DNA of 64,000 bases from positions 179,121 to 243,120 of the forward strand of contig JANPWX010000155.1 in assembly GCA_024734555.1 (NCBI GenBank). Reading direction: 5' to 3'. The notes under the pieces were generated by a model, which saw nothing but the letters and a program-made list of their open reading frames with translations, was not told where the DNA came from and did no database searches. Source of the stretch: Trochalopteron elliotii (taxonomy: Eukaryota; Chordata; Aves; Passeriformes; Leiothrichidae). Shown piece by piece: positions 13,016 through 24,972 of the stretch (the stretch's first letter is position 1; every line of letters begins with the position of its first letter). Both the position numbers and the translations under genes were made by a program.

Positions 13016-14160
13016 ATGCCCCTCCTGAGTCTTTAATAGCTAATTTTTAAAAGATTATTGTAATGCTCTAATCTGCTATGCCTGGCCTTATATAAACACT
13101 ATGGGTAACAGCAGCACACAAACCCCCTGTCAGAGTTAATTAATTTGGGAATTTGGGTGAGAAAATACACAGCTTGGCAGTGCTGTGCTTCAGGAGGATT
13201 AAAGACAGGCACAAACCTGAAACAGCATCCAAAATCATTAACTGATGCTGGATTTTCTACGTATCTCAGTAAAATCTGGATAGTAAATTCCTCGAACATC
13301 CATGTATTAAACAGTGGAAAGATTTTAGTCTTTAATGCCACAGGGAAAGGAGTTTGATTACTTCAGCACTTTTACTTCAATTAAACAGGTGTTAGATTGT
13401 GATATTTGACCAGAATCCTGAACATGATAAGGGAATTGCCAGAATAAAAAAAAAAAATTGCATATTTCCAACATATTTCTCCTGTCACTGATGGAGTGTT
13501 TAGACTTTGTGCAATCAGTGCTCTGTATCTCTCAGGCAGGAATCCTCCCAAAAATCCTCCCTCATAAGATCAGAATTGCACTTGAGAAAGGTTTCTCTCC
13601 ATCCTTCATCCATCAGGATTTTCTTTGTTTTGGAAAAATGGGGTTTTGTACACGATGGTGAGTGGGGTAAAGCAGAGGCTGAAGCTCCTGGCAGTGTGGG
13701 GAAAAGACCTGGGAATGAACTGTGGGAAACCCGAAAAGCCAAACAGCACAAAAATCTGGCTTGACCACAAGGAGTGGTTTGGGAACTCGTTACAGATGAG
13801 TGGGGAAAAGCTGGAGGAGCAGGCTGGAAATATTCCCTAGGAAATGAGGGAGAAATCTCCAGGCCATTCCACCATCTCCATTTCCCGGTGTCATGTTTGC
13901 TCCAGAGCTTTCAAGGAGAAGCTTGAAGTGTTTTCCTTGCCCTGTAAATAGTCCGTGCAAAATCTTCCTGGATGCTGCCAGAGCTGAGGGGTGGGAATGA
14001 TGCAGCAGTGAAATGGAGCCCTGAAATGAACATTTGAGCTCAGCACTAACCCTAGGCCTGGCTTACTTTGGCAGCTGCTCGCTCTGATCTCCTGCTGAGC
14101 TTGAGATTGCTGCTCTCCTTCGGCCTGGAGAGCAAGGATTGGGAACAGCCACGGAAATCC

Positions 14161-14804
14161 CTGGCACTGCTGTGGGCTTTGCTCCTGGGGAGGGAACAGG
14201 GGGTCCCCTGGAAGTTCCTAAATCCTAGCACTGCTCTGAGTTTTTCTCCTCAGGGAGAGAGAACACGGGGTACCCTGGAACCTCACAAACCCTGGCACTG
14301 CTGTGGGCTTTGCTCCTGGGAGAGAACAGAGGGTACCCTGGAATTTCTTAAACCCTGGCACTGCTGTGGGCTTTGCTCCTGGGAGAGAACAGGGGGTCCC
14401 CTGGTAGTTCCTAAACCCTGGCACTGCTGTGGGTTTTACTCCTCAGGGAGAGAGAACAGGGGGTCACCTGGAACCTCACAAACCCTGGCACTGCTGTGGT
14501 TTTTGCTCCTCAGGGAGAGAGAACAGGGGGTACCTTGGCATTTCATTACCCCTGGCAGTGCTGTGGGCTTTGGCCCTGGTGAAGGAACAGGAGGTCCCCT
14601 GGAACCTCACAAACCCTGGCTCTGATGTGGGCTTTTCTCCTGGGAGAGAGAACAAGGGGTCCCCTGGAAATTTCTAAACCCTGGCACTGATCTGGGCTTT
14701 TCTCCTCAGGGAGAGATAACAGGGGGTCCCCTGGAAGCTCACAAACCCTGGCACTTCTCTGAGCTTTGCTCCTGGGGAAGGAACAGGGGGTCCCCTGGAA
14801 GTTC
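14161..14804. repeat. Minisatellite, 63-67 bp unit x10
   Basis: Ten head-to-tail copies starting ctggcactgctgtgggcttt (starts near 14161, 14225, 14292, 14355, 14418, 14485, 14552, 14616, 14681 and 14748), followed by a gggagagaacaggggg block and tcccctggaa. Units come in two length classes: shorter ones with ctcctgggag, longer ones with ctcctcagggagag. A 185-codon + frame crosses part of the array. Because most unit lengths are not multiples of three and no domain is seen, I do not call it a gene. Confidence 0.95.
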
Positions 14805-15874
14805 ATCGGGATGTGCCGCCGTGCTCAGCGTGTTTATTTGGATTGCCTTGCCTTCCAGAGGGAGCCTATATCCATTTCCAGCCTAACGAGTTCCTTAAAG
14901 CATGGCAGTTGCCACGGCTTTGAAACCTAATCCCTGTGGCTCTGCAGTAGCACTACACCAAATGCTGAGCTTCTTGTTTGTTGAGCTAATAAAAAAATCA
15001 TCAGTGGTTTATCCTTCCGTGAGGCTTCCGCGGCTGCTAAAGCAGTTAGGGCTGAACAAGCCGACTCTGCCCTGCTCCTGTTGATTTTCCATTGTACAGG
15101 CTATTAACTTTTAGAGACTCTGGGCTGGGTTTTTTGTGGCGAAGCCGTGACGGGGTCACAAAGCCCACAGACGTTTGTGCTGCTGGGTGCAATTAAGGTG
15201 AATGCTCGCTGACGTCTTAATTGTGTTTTTTAGAAGTGGCTCCTTTTGCACCGACAAAAACAGCGCCGGCTGAGCTTTTGGGAATTTTGCAGCTTTTGCT
15301 GCATAATGTAAGGGTTCAGGAGATTGATTTTGTCAAACGTTTGGGTTTGGGTGGCTGTTGTTAGGCTGCCAGCACGGGGCTGGCAGTGCTGAGCTCTGCA
15401 TGCCCGGGGTGGGATGGGATTCCCTGGAATATCCTTGGAAATCGTGGGGAATGCAGTGTAAGACCAGGCTTCAGCCACTGATAAAACTTAAGATCCCCCC
15501 CCCAAAAGCAGCAGTGAAAATAAATTTGGTAAAGTTTGGATTTAATTTTTCTTGATGTTAGTGAGTACCTGGATCCGGAAGATCCTGCTGAACCTTGGAT
15601 TTAGGAAATCCAAGTAAAAAAGTTGTGACTGGGGCTGAATCAATTAACTCCTTCCATCAATGAAGGGATTAAAAAGAAACCTCTGAAGCATTGCTGTAAA
15701 CCTTGCAGACTAATTACTTGCATAATTGCTTTTGTTGGCTGCAGTGAGAACAGCCTGGATCAGAAATGCCACGAGGGCAGGACAACAGGCAGGACAAGAG
15801 GCAGGACAAGGACAGCCTGTGCTGTGATTGAAATCCAACCCAGAGCTGTGATGGTTCTGGCTTCTTTTTCTCTC

Positions 15875-16450
15875 TGCTAAAGTCGGGATTAATACACAGG
15901 AAATGTGGGTTTGTGTTTGGACTTGGATGTTTATTACTTCTTATCTATTTACAGACTCATAAGCTGTGAGCTCTAACTAGCAAGTTAGAAAAGGAAGGTA
16001 AAATGGAGAGCTTCTAACTCTTTCTGTGGTAATTTAAGTGATAATCCTCCAATAACAAGACGACACCTTTATTATTTATATTTTTGACCCAATAATGACC
16101 ACCCAAGGCCTGCAACGTGGACCTTTTTTCACCCAATTACAGAAAACCACCCAAACCCATGAAGAAGAGGGTGAGGAAGAAGAACCCAGACAATGCCCAA
16201 AGTCCTCCCTCTTGCCTCACATGTATTACTATATATTAAAACCTTAAATCTAAGTTTTTCACCCTGTGAGATCACACAATACCATTCAAACTACACACCC
16301 ACAACCCCAGTGCTGTCACTCAATTCTGGGAGCCTGTTCCATGGCCTCAAGTCAAATGTGGTGTTTGCCTGAGGGTCAGCACCTTTTTTAACACAGAAAG
16401 CCTGAAATGTTCAGCCTCCAGGGTTCCAATACAGAGCCATGAGAAGGGAG
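15875..16450 (-). mobile_element. Solo LTR, family 2 (minus copy)
   Basis: The reverse complement of this stretch aligns by eye with 24370-24972: shared blocks include ttgagtgacagcactggg, a tttctgtg block and ggtgtcgtct/ggtgtcattt. An AATAAA (reverse complement at 15930-15935) lies near the end, and the terminus reads ...tagca. This fits a retroviral solo LTR. The outer (5') boundary near 16450 is approximate. No internal gag or pol sequence is present. Confidence 0.7.
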
Positions 16451-17608
16451 CTCAATCTTCACCTCCCAGAGCCCCTGCCCTCTCTGGAGGCTGCTAATAA
16501 ACACAAATTAGCTGGAGAGCCTTGGTTTGGTGTTGATCTTTGGGGGATGTGGGTCAAGATCCCTCCTGCCACAGTTTCCCTCAGCTCTCCTGAGGAGGCC
16601 TGAGCTGGGCCCAGCTCTCCACATACACACACCGAGCAGCTCTTACCAGTGGCATCTGCTCCACTTGAAGCAAAATTTAAGAAAACAGCCTTTTAGCAGA
16701 AGAAATGAAGTTTTGAATCCACCTTCTGAGCCTGTCTGAGATCAGGCCTGTGTGGGTTTTAGGGTGTAAGTTCCTCCCGAACAATCAACGTAGCTCATTC
16801 CCAGCTTGGCCAAAGCATCCAGCTCTGGCATCAGTTAAATATTTACATTCCCCCCTTTTTTTTATATATAAATTGTGCTCTATTAGCATAGGTTTCACAG
16901 TGTGGCCTTGTGTTTCAGTCTCTGGCTGCAGTTGGCAGTTTGTGCATTAATCACCATCGAGCCATGTAAAATCCGAGGCATGAGGCTGCAGCCATCAAAC
17001 AGGCAGCATTTACTGCTCCATCATGGGCAGCCAATAAGTCATGGGGCAACGTCTGCCCTCGTACCACGAGGATCTGCAAGAAAAGGGAGCGTGTTTACAC
17101 TGGGGAGACTTCTGTGTATTTAAAAAGTAATTGTTTCAGGCCCTCCCATTAATTCATCAGCTGACACGGGCCCGTTTTTCGTCGCCGCAACGAAAATAAT
17201 TATCGGGCTCGAAAAAATACTGGTGGATTTGCACATGGCAGCCTTCTGCTGTCGTTTTCTTCACAAGTTATAAGGGTTTAATTGTGGCTTGCTGGTCTCC
17301 TTCTCCTCTGCAGTCAGCTGTGGCCCCCGAGCGCTGAGGTGCGAGGAGTTACGGCGTGCCGCGATTTATGGGGGACGTAAATGATTTCTTGTTTGCCCTC
17401 CCTGGGCTTGGCTGCCTTTGCCTTCCTTCGAGCCTTTGTGGGTGGATTTAGTGCAGTGGCACTGATGGAAGCCAGGGACAAGGCAGCAGGTGCAGCACAG
17501 AGCCCTGTCCAGCCACTTCATCCTTCGTCTCCAAACACGTCTGTGCCGAGCTCGTGCTGCTGGTGCGGAGGGAAATGAGCAGGAATCTGTGCCAGGAGAG
17601 GGGCATGA

Positions 17609-18026
17609 TGGACAGAGATTGGACAGAGCTGGAGAATAAAGTAGGTATTTACTGAAAGGCCTTCAGGATCCACCTTGGGCAGGACAGGGCCTGACCAAGG
17701 CTGCACCCAGAGTCGACCATGAGTATTCACAGAAATGGCTGACCCATCACGAGATCTCACATTTTTATAAGTTTTGGTCCATTTGCATATTGGGGCTTAA
17801 TTGTCCAATTCCAGCTTCAGGTTGTGAGGTCTCATCCTTCTTGTTCTCCCCTTCAGTCCACCCTTGTTTGTGCTTTTGAGCTGAAAGTTGTCCTTGGTCT
17901 CTGGCAGGAAAAGGATTTGTTTTGTGTCCCTGCTGTGTGCAGAGCTGAGTGACACTGACTGTGAGCTCAGAGCTGCACCCCTGGGCAGCACAGAATCTGC
18001 AAATATGAAAGCTAAAGCTTAAGGCA
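17609..18026 (-). mobile_element. Solo LTR, family 1 (copy 1)
   Basis: About 418 bp; on the minus strand it begins TGCC and ends TCCA, the TG...CA form of a retroviral LTR. A TATA-like ttataaaaat lies at about 17762-17770 and a degraded polyadenylation signal (AGTAAA, reverse complement at 17648-17653) near the end. It is clearly the same element as 45042-45495. No coding region is attached, so it is a solo LTR. I do not see a clean target-site duplication here. Confidence 0.75.
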
Positions 18027-20221
18027 TCAGGCAGGCCCCTGGAGTGCTTGTGCATGGCACTGGTGCCTTCAGGAGAGCAAATTCCATGAGTAAATGTGGG
18101 CTGTGGATCACTCAGAGTCACAGGGATGTGTAGGCCTTGCAAGGGAGGCTCTGGAGGGACCTCAGCACTTTTCAGACTCTGAAACTTCTGGGAGGGAAAT
18201 GTTCATCCCAGACAACCCAGGTGTTGTTGTGCCACAGTGTTGCCTCCCAGTGCTCCTTGATCCCCCCCTGGACTCTCCCTCACCATTCCTGGCACTGGAG
18301 AGCCTTCCCTTAACGGTGCCATAGGACATCCTTCTCCTTCTCCATTCCCTCGTGATATTCCAATGGGTTTTTGTGACTCCTCTAGGTTTGGTCACATTCA
18401 CTTCTGGACGAGCCCCATCCAGTGATTTCCTCCTGCTTTTGTCAGCTTTTTGCTTCCTTCTCTTGCAGTCGTCCAGTTTTCTTTGGGCACTTCCCATTTC
18501 CACTATCTCTTCTCTCTTTCTGCCACTCTGAGATGCCCAGAAGAGCTCAGGGCATGGAAAAATAAAATCCAGGGAGGTTTGGAGAGATGGGAAATTTGCA
18601 TTTATTATGCAAATTCCCAGCCTTTGTATATTTGCTTGACAAGCAGCTCTGCTGTGCCCTCTTTCAGTGATCCACCAGACTCTGGATCCATATCCACTAA
18701 AACCTCATTTTTATGGGCAGGAAAACCCCGTGTTCCTCCAGTATCTTCCTTCCCCATCCCTCGTATTTCAGACTGAGCAGAGTACAAATAATAACTCCTA
18801 GAAAAACTCGGAGATTCTGTGAGTTTGTGCCGTGCAGGATCATTCCGGGTCCACCCGAGCGGTGCCATCCCAGGAATGTGGTGCTCCAGGTCTGCCTGAA
18901 GTGCCTTGAAGAGCCACCGTGGCCACATTTCTCCAGCTCGGAAGCACAAAGGCTCCACTGTGAGCTGTGAAATGCTGGCCCTCGGCCAAGTGGCCGTTTC
19001 TTTTCTTCATTCCCTGTCATTAAAGCTGTGGCTTGCTCCAGGGCGCTGTGTTTTGCTCTTCTTAAGTGGAACTGTTAACGACCCAATTTGGAGTAATGTA
19101 AAGTGCACCCAGATTCCACAGTGACTTCTAAATCCATCTAACATTAATGATAATCTGTAATTAATAGCTGCAATCCAAAGGAATTGTAGGGCGGTAATTA
19201 GAAATTTAGGATTAAGGTATTAGCATATGAAATGGGCCTCTTTAAAAACCTCTTCTTCTGAGAGATGGCTCCGATCCGGCGGAAGAAAACAATTTTTAAC
19301 TGATATGACCTTCGCCAAAGACCAAGTTACTAAAAATACTGACTTGAGGAAGGCACCAGGCTGCTGCCAAAACATCTAAAGGTATTTGAAGAGTTTGCAG
19401 AGGCTCAGATGTAACATTCACATAACTTTCTGATTACTTTGAGATTCCAGAGGATATCTTAAGAATTATGTTTGTGAGGAGGAGTTTTAATCTCCCCAAT
19501 AGCCTTTTGGGGTGGGTTTTATTGGAACCCCCAGTGACTGTTCCCCTCTGGGCCAGAATCTGGTGTACCCTCATGGGAGAGAGCAGATCTACATGAAAAG
19601 GGAAGCAGAGGGGTCAGGTGCATGAAGCACTTTTGCCCTGAAACCATAAATATGGCACCGGGATTCTTCCTGATGGCACATCCCAAATGGGTTAATCCTC
19701 CCCTCTATCTCCAGCCCTGGAGAGCCTGAAGATTGAGAAGGACTCCCAGGCAGAGAGATCCTGCTGATGAAAGTGCCAGTAGCAGTGGTGAGGTGCTCTG
19801 ATAGATGGAAGAGATGGGATATAAATGAAGTTCCTAACAATTTCCAGTCCTGCACTAAATGAAGTCATCCCTCTGCACGTCTCCCTTTGGAAGCTGGAAA
19901 TTAATGTCTCGTGTGTTTGAAGTCCACAGAGCCTGAATTGTTCACTGGTGTTGAAAATTTCCTTATCTAATGCCAATTATGAACCTGCCCAGGGCTATCA
20001 GTAATGATAACACTGCAGATAAAGAACAGGTAGATGTGCAGGAGTTTTACATTTGAACAGCTGGAACAAAATTAACCATTTGAAGGTTATTAGCACCCCA
20101 CAATTTCATCTCTGCCCCAGCTTCATGGAGCAGCCTGGACAGCTCCAGAGGGTCCTTCACCAGCAGAAAATGCATTTTGGACATGGTGATGACAGTTTGG
20201 AACTCTGGAGGAATCATTTAA

Positions 20222-20577
20222 ATCCTGTGAGGAGCAGCTGAGGGAGCTGGGGAAGGGGCTCAGCCTGGAGAAAAGGAGGCTCAGGAGGGACCCTGTGGCT
20301 CTGCACAAGTCCCTGACAGGAGGGGACAGCAAAGGAACAAGGACAGGATGGGGAATGGCCTCAAGGAAGGTCAGGTTGGATATTGGAAAGAATTTCTCCA
20401 TGGAAAGGATGGCCAGGATTGGAGGGGGCTGCCCAGGGAGGTTTGGAGTCCCCATCCCTGCAGGTGTGCAAGGAATTCCTGGATGTGGCACTCAGAGCTC
20501 TGGGCTGGGGACAAGGTGGGCATCGGGCACTGGGATGATCCTCCAAGCCTTTTGCAACCTCTGGAATTCTGGGATCT
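20222..20577 (+). mobile_element. CR1 LINE 3' portion
   Basis: Sense CR1 from the end of ORF2 to the tail: gagggagctggggaaggggc, cctggagaaaaggaggctca, gttggatattggaaagaatt, ggggctgcccagggaggttt. 5' truncated. Small ORFs here are shadows of CR1. Confidence 0.9.
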
Positions 20578-22964
20578 GGTAAACTCTTATCCTCTGCATC
20601 TGCTCAGGAAAGGTTTTGGCAGAAGCAGCTTTCCCTTTGCTTTTTCAGCCATGGGATAACCAGGTGGAGCACAACTAACTGGGGAAATGCCATGGTGCAG
20701 CATTTCCCCCTCCTCACCAGGGACAGCTTTATAAGGTCTGTCCTGGGGCAGATTTTATTGTGTATGATTATAAACTCTTGTCTTCCAAAATATTCCAAAT
20801 AGCAGCTTCACCTGAGCATGGAAAGTGGAGACATCTTGCAGGAGTATACTTTTCACATGGACTGGTTTTTAAAATAATCCATGGAAGGTTTGTGCTGTGG
20901 GATGAGGATTAGTGTCCATAGGGTTTGACCTGTGGTGTCACTTACTATTAAAGGCAGTAGATTCTCCTTGAGACAAACCTGCCTTGCTCAAGGAGCAGAA
21001 ATGCTCAAAATTTCCCCATTTTCTTGCACTTTTCCCTCATTCAACTGAAATATTCACAATTCCCACCTCCTTTGGAAAGGGGAGAATTCTAATGCAGACA
21101 GAGAGGTCCTGATGTCCTGAAAATCCTTCCACCTATTAAAGGTATAAGCAAAATTTGAGATATATGATAGAAATGTCAGGATGGTGCCAGCTTTTAAACA
21201 GACAAGAAAATCGGTAAATAATGGGTTGTATCCATTACAGTCTGTCTAAATTTCCATCAGCAGCTCCGGGGTGGGCTGTGGAGAGAGGCTGCAAAGTGGC
21301 TGATTGCAAAATGGAATATCTGGGGAGATCAGATGGAAACGTGTGGGGAGCTCACCAAGGAGCAGTGGAACAGAGAATGCAAAAAGCAGAAAAGGAAGAT
21401 GAGGGAGATAGGACTGAGAGGAAAAACAGCCAGGAGGCAGATCTGTGGGAAGATCCTGGAAGGGATCAGTCAGGTAGGAACCAGACCGGGGGAAAGATGA
21501 AGTGTTGGTCTGGAATGTGCAGAAAAGCAAAAAATACCGAGCACTTAGGGTAATTAGCTTTTCTCTAAGTCTGTATAACTTCATCTGCCATTCCAGTTTT
21601 CCTGAGGTTCTATCCAAGTGGGAGAGCTGAGGAGTTTGTTTGCTGGAGATTTTATTCCCCTCTTTCAGGGGGAGTTGATGTTTCTGGTAGATCTGCAGCT
21701 ATAAATTGTTCATGGGTGATTTGGCCAAAAAGAGCCGTGCCTGAGCCCCCTGTGAAGTTTGTCCTGCCCTGACCCTGCTGCCAGCGTGGGATAACTCCCC
21801 CTTGGTGTCTGCAGTCACGTCTTGCCCAATCTTGTTTTTAATGTCTCGGGAAATTGGGCTTTTATCACTTCCTTAGGCAAATTCCTTCACGGGATAACAA
21901 AGCTCGCTCGGGGAAGGCTTTCTGCTCAGATTCAGAGAGAGGCTTGCAAATGGAGAATGTTTTCTTATGTTAAACGTGAATTCTGAATAGTTTATCTTAT
22001 TATTCAGACTTCTAACTCCTTCTCAAACACCTCCTTGTTCTTTTTGCTGTTTTGGGTGTCCCACAGTGAGATCTGAAGTGCAATCACATTCATTTTTCTC
22101 TCAGAAAAAAGGAATTACTCCTGATTATATAAATAATTGTATCAATTTGGTATAGCACTGGGGTATAGAATGAGTCTCTGACGTGGTACAAAGGATGCCC
22201 ATGAAGAAGACATTTTGAATTTTTTGTTTGCAGATTTTAACGGGACTTATTTTCCACCTTAAAAAGGGTGGGATTTCCATCTCTGCCCCAAAAGAAGGTC
22301 CATCCCAGGCCACGCTTCCACTGGATGTGTCCATTCCTCCACTCAGCATCCATACATTCCTCGTGCTCTGGAGTCTGCCAAGCAGGATATCCTCATTTCT
22401 ACACTTATTTTGCTCTCTCCTTTTCTCTGTACAACAGATTTATTCCCCATTGAAACCTTGAGTTATTTCTGGGCTTGATATCATCTCAGTTATCTTCTTT
22501 CTTTGACTTACAGTCTCTAGTTCATCTTACAAATGCAGGTACAGCTTTTTGTAAACCTTACTGAAGTTTATTTAATCACAAAGGCTTTACAAGGCCTGAC
22601 TCCACACTTGTGCAATAGGGTGATAAAATCAGATCTTGGCCAACTTCTCCGTGGGAAGTGTGTTTGAATACACTTTACTTGGCTTTTCACAGCCTGTTGT
22701 GACTTCTCATTTACTTAAACCCAACGTTTCTTAATAGGTTGGAACAGATAATTATCTTGCCAGTGTTAAGAAGAGTCATCATTCATCTGGAATGATTCCA
22801 TGGATAAATGCAGCCTTAACGGGATAATGGCTCTGTCTGCTGATCACATTTCTCAGGCTGACTCTCCTTCCATACAGATCTCATTGTTCAAGTTAAAGCT
22901 GGGCATTAGGCAAGTTTTAAAGAAGAATTGGTTTTTAAACTCCACAGGCAAATTTCAGTTGCAA

Positions 22965-23208
22965 TATTGCCAGGACAAGAAGAAACGGCCTCAAGCTGTG
23001 CCAGGGAAGGCTCAGGTTGGACATCAGGAGGGGTTTCCTCATGGAAAGGGTGGTCAGGCACTGGAAGAGTCTGGAGCCTCCATCCCTGGAGGTTCCCAAG
23101 GAATGAGGATGTCAGGGCTGGTGACAAGGTGGGGATCAGACACAGCTTGGAATTGATGACCTTGGAGGGCTTTTCCATCCTCAGCAATCCTGTCATTCTG
23201 TCATCTAA
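22965..23208 (+). mobile_element. CR1 LINE 3' portion
   Basis: Sense CR1: gaaacggcctcaagctgtgc, gctcaggttggacatcagga, and a tail region of aatcctgtcattctgtcatc. 5' truncated. Confidence 0.85.
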
Positions 23209-24364
23209 TATTCGGCAGATTTTTTTCCCCCTATTTTAAAGTGGTGACAGCAAATGGGCAAGTCTGTTCCAGTGCCCCAAAATGCTGAGAGCAAATCCCT
23301 GACTCATCCCTTCCCAGGGCTGGCTGGGAACACACCTGGAATTATCCCAGAGCTTTTCCAAGGGGAGGTGGCACCACTCTCATGCCCAGCAATCCTGAGT
23401 CATCACAGGTAGAAATGGAATTCAGGGATGTCTCCTGGACCTTTTTTTCTGGGATGTTTTCTTTTCCTGCATTGGGGTGGTTTGTTCCTGCAGGGTGTAG
23501 CTGCTGCTCTGTGAGTTCCCTTCAATCAAATAAAGTGTTTATTATGGGCACAGTGCTGCTTTGCTCTTCTTTGGGGCTTTAATTGAGGAATAGCAGAAAA
23601 TCACCAGCCTGCAGAACTTCCACAAATAGCAAAGTTTGGTCTTCTAATGTGGTTTCTTCTGTAGATGAGCTGATGGATGTCTGCTCCGTGAGATTCGTGG
23701 TCATGTTTTCAAAGCCTGGTTAAGAAAACATCAATATGAACACTCTGGAGTTTAAAAAAACCCAAAATACTGCATGTGGTCATTGTGTTGTCAGTTCTGG
23801 AGTTTCAAATAACCAATGCTGCATGTGGTCACAGTGTTTTTAGTATTTCTGTTTAATTTTGGTTAATGTGTGTTACCTGTTGGCAGAATACAGTTGTTTT
23901 GTGGGCTCTTCACACTAAAATATTTCCAGGGGAGCCAAAGTAGCTACAGAAAATTCATTGTGTGAGTGCCAAAGGTGAGTGTGTGACTGAGGTGTAACCC
24001 ACTGTGGGTTTGAGCTGGGTCTGTGGACACAGGAATGAACCAGTTTGGTCCCAGGAGGACCAACAGCACCTCAGATCCCACTCTTGGAGGGCTTTTACCA
24101 CAGGAGTTGTCCCATTTCTTGGCTGGGAGAGCTGGAAGGGTGAGGAGGGATAGGGAACCAAGCATCCCAACCTCTGGTACAGCCTGACACCCACCAGCTC
24201 CTGGGCAGTGTTTGACCACTGGTTGTTTGTCACCTATCCCCCATGACAGCAATGCTGGCACTGGATCTGCCTTTTTTCCCTTAAACCCTGCAAGTTTAAG
24301 CCATGTGGTCCCAAAACTTTGGGTTAGGTAAGGGTTGTGTGGGTTAGACAAGATCAGCTGTTAA

Positions 24365-24972
24365 TTAAAAGCAGAGAATAAGAAGGGATGGACCCAGTGG
24401 GGCAAAATCTCTGCCTGTTGGAACCCTGGGCACTGGGAATTTCAGACTTTCTGTGCTGACAGACACTGACCCCCAAGCAAACACTGCACTGACCTGAGGC
24501 TGTGGAAAAGGCTCCCAAAATTGAGTGACAGCACTGGGATTGTGGGTGTGGGGTTTGGATAGAAGTGTGTGATAGCACAGGGTGGAAAACTTAGAGTTTA
24601 AGAGTTTAGAATATAGTAATATATATATAAAGCACAATGGATGTTTTAGGGCAGAGGCTGAGTCCTTCTTTTTCACCTTCTTCTCTGTGGCTCTGGGTGG
24701 GATTTTGTAATTGGGTAGAAAAACCCACACTGTGGCCCACGGGTGGTTGGTTATTGGGTTAAAGGTAAAAATAATATAGGTGTCATTTCATAATTGGACA
24801 GTTTACCCTTAAAAGGCCTTGTAGAGAGAGAGATGGGGCTCCATTTTTACTCTTGTAGCCAGAAGTGCTGTAGAACTCACAGCATGTGAGACTGTAATAT
24901 AGGTAAGAATTAATAAACATCTGAGTCTGAACAAGAAATACTGTCCTGAGCATTTAATCTCAAAGTCTGGCA
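24365..24972 (+). mobile_element. Solo LTR, family 2 (plus copy)
   Basis: Homologous to the reverse complement of 15875-16450. Shows a polyadenylation signal at 24912-24917 (aataaacatc), and ends with agtctggca, i.e. a CA terminus. The left boundary is uncertain; an aaaag precedes the element near 24368 and also follows 24972, which could be a target duplication. No internal retroviral genes are present. Confidence 0.7.

Noticed and set aside
14068..14625. 185-codon + frame
   Set aside because: It is carried mainly by the 63-67 bp minisatellite. Most unit lengths are not multiples of three, so the peptide repeat does not hold register, and no domain is visible.
18162..18503. 113-codon minus frame, Arg/Lys/Ser rich
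   Set aside because: No recognisable family, no splice or promoter context, and a composition expected from purine-rich intron sequence.
21221..21553. 110-codon + frame, charged
   Set aside because: No known domain and no conserved motif. It is consistent with a chance frame in a purine-rich stretch.
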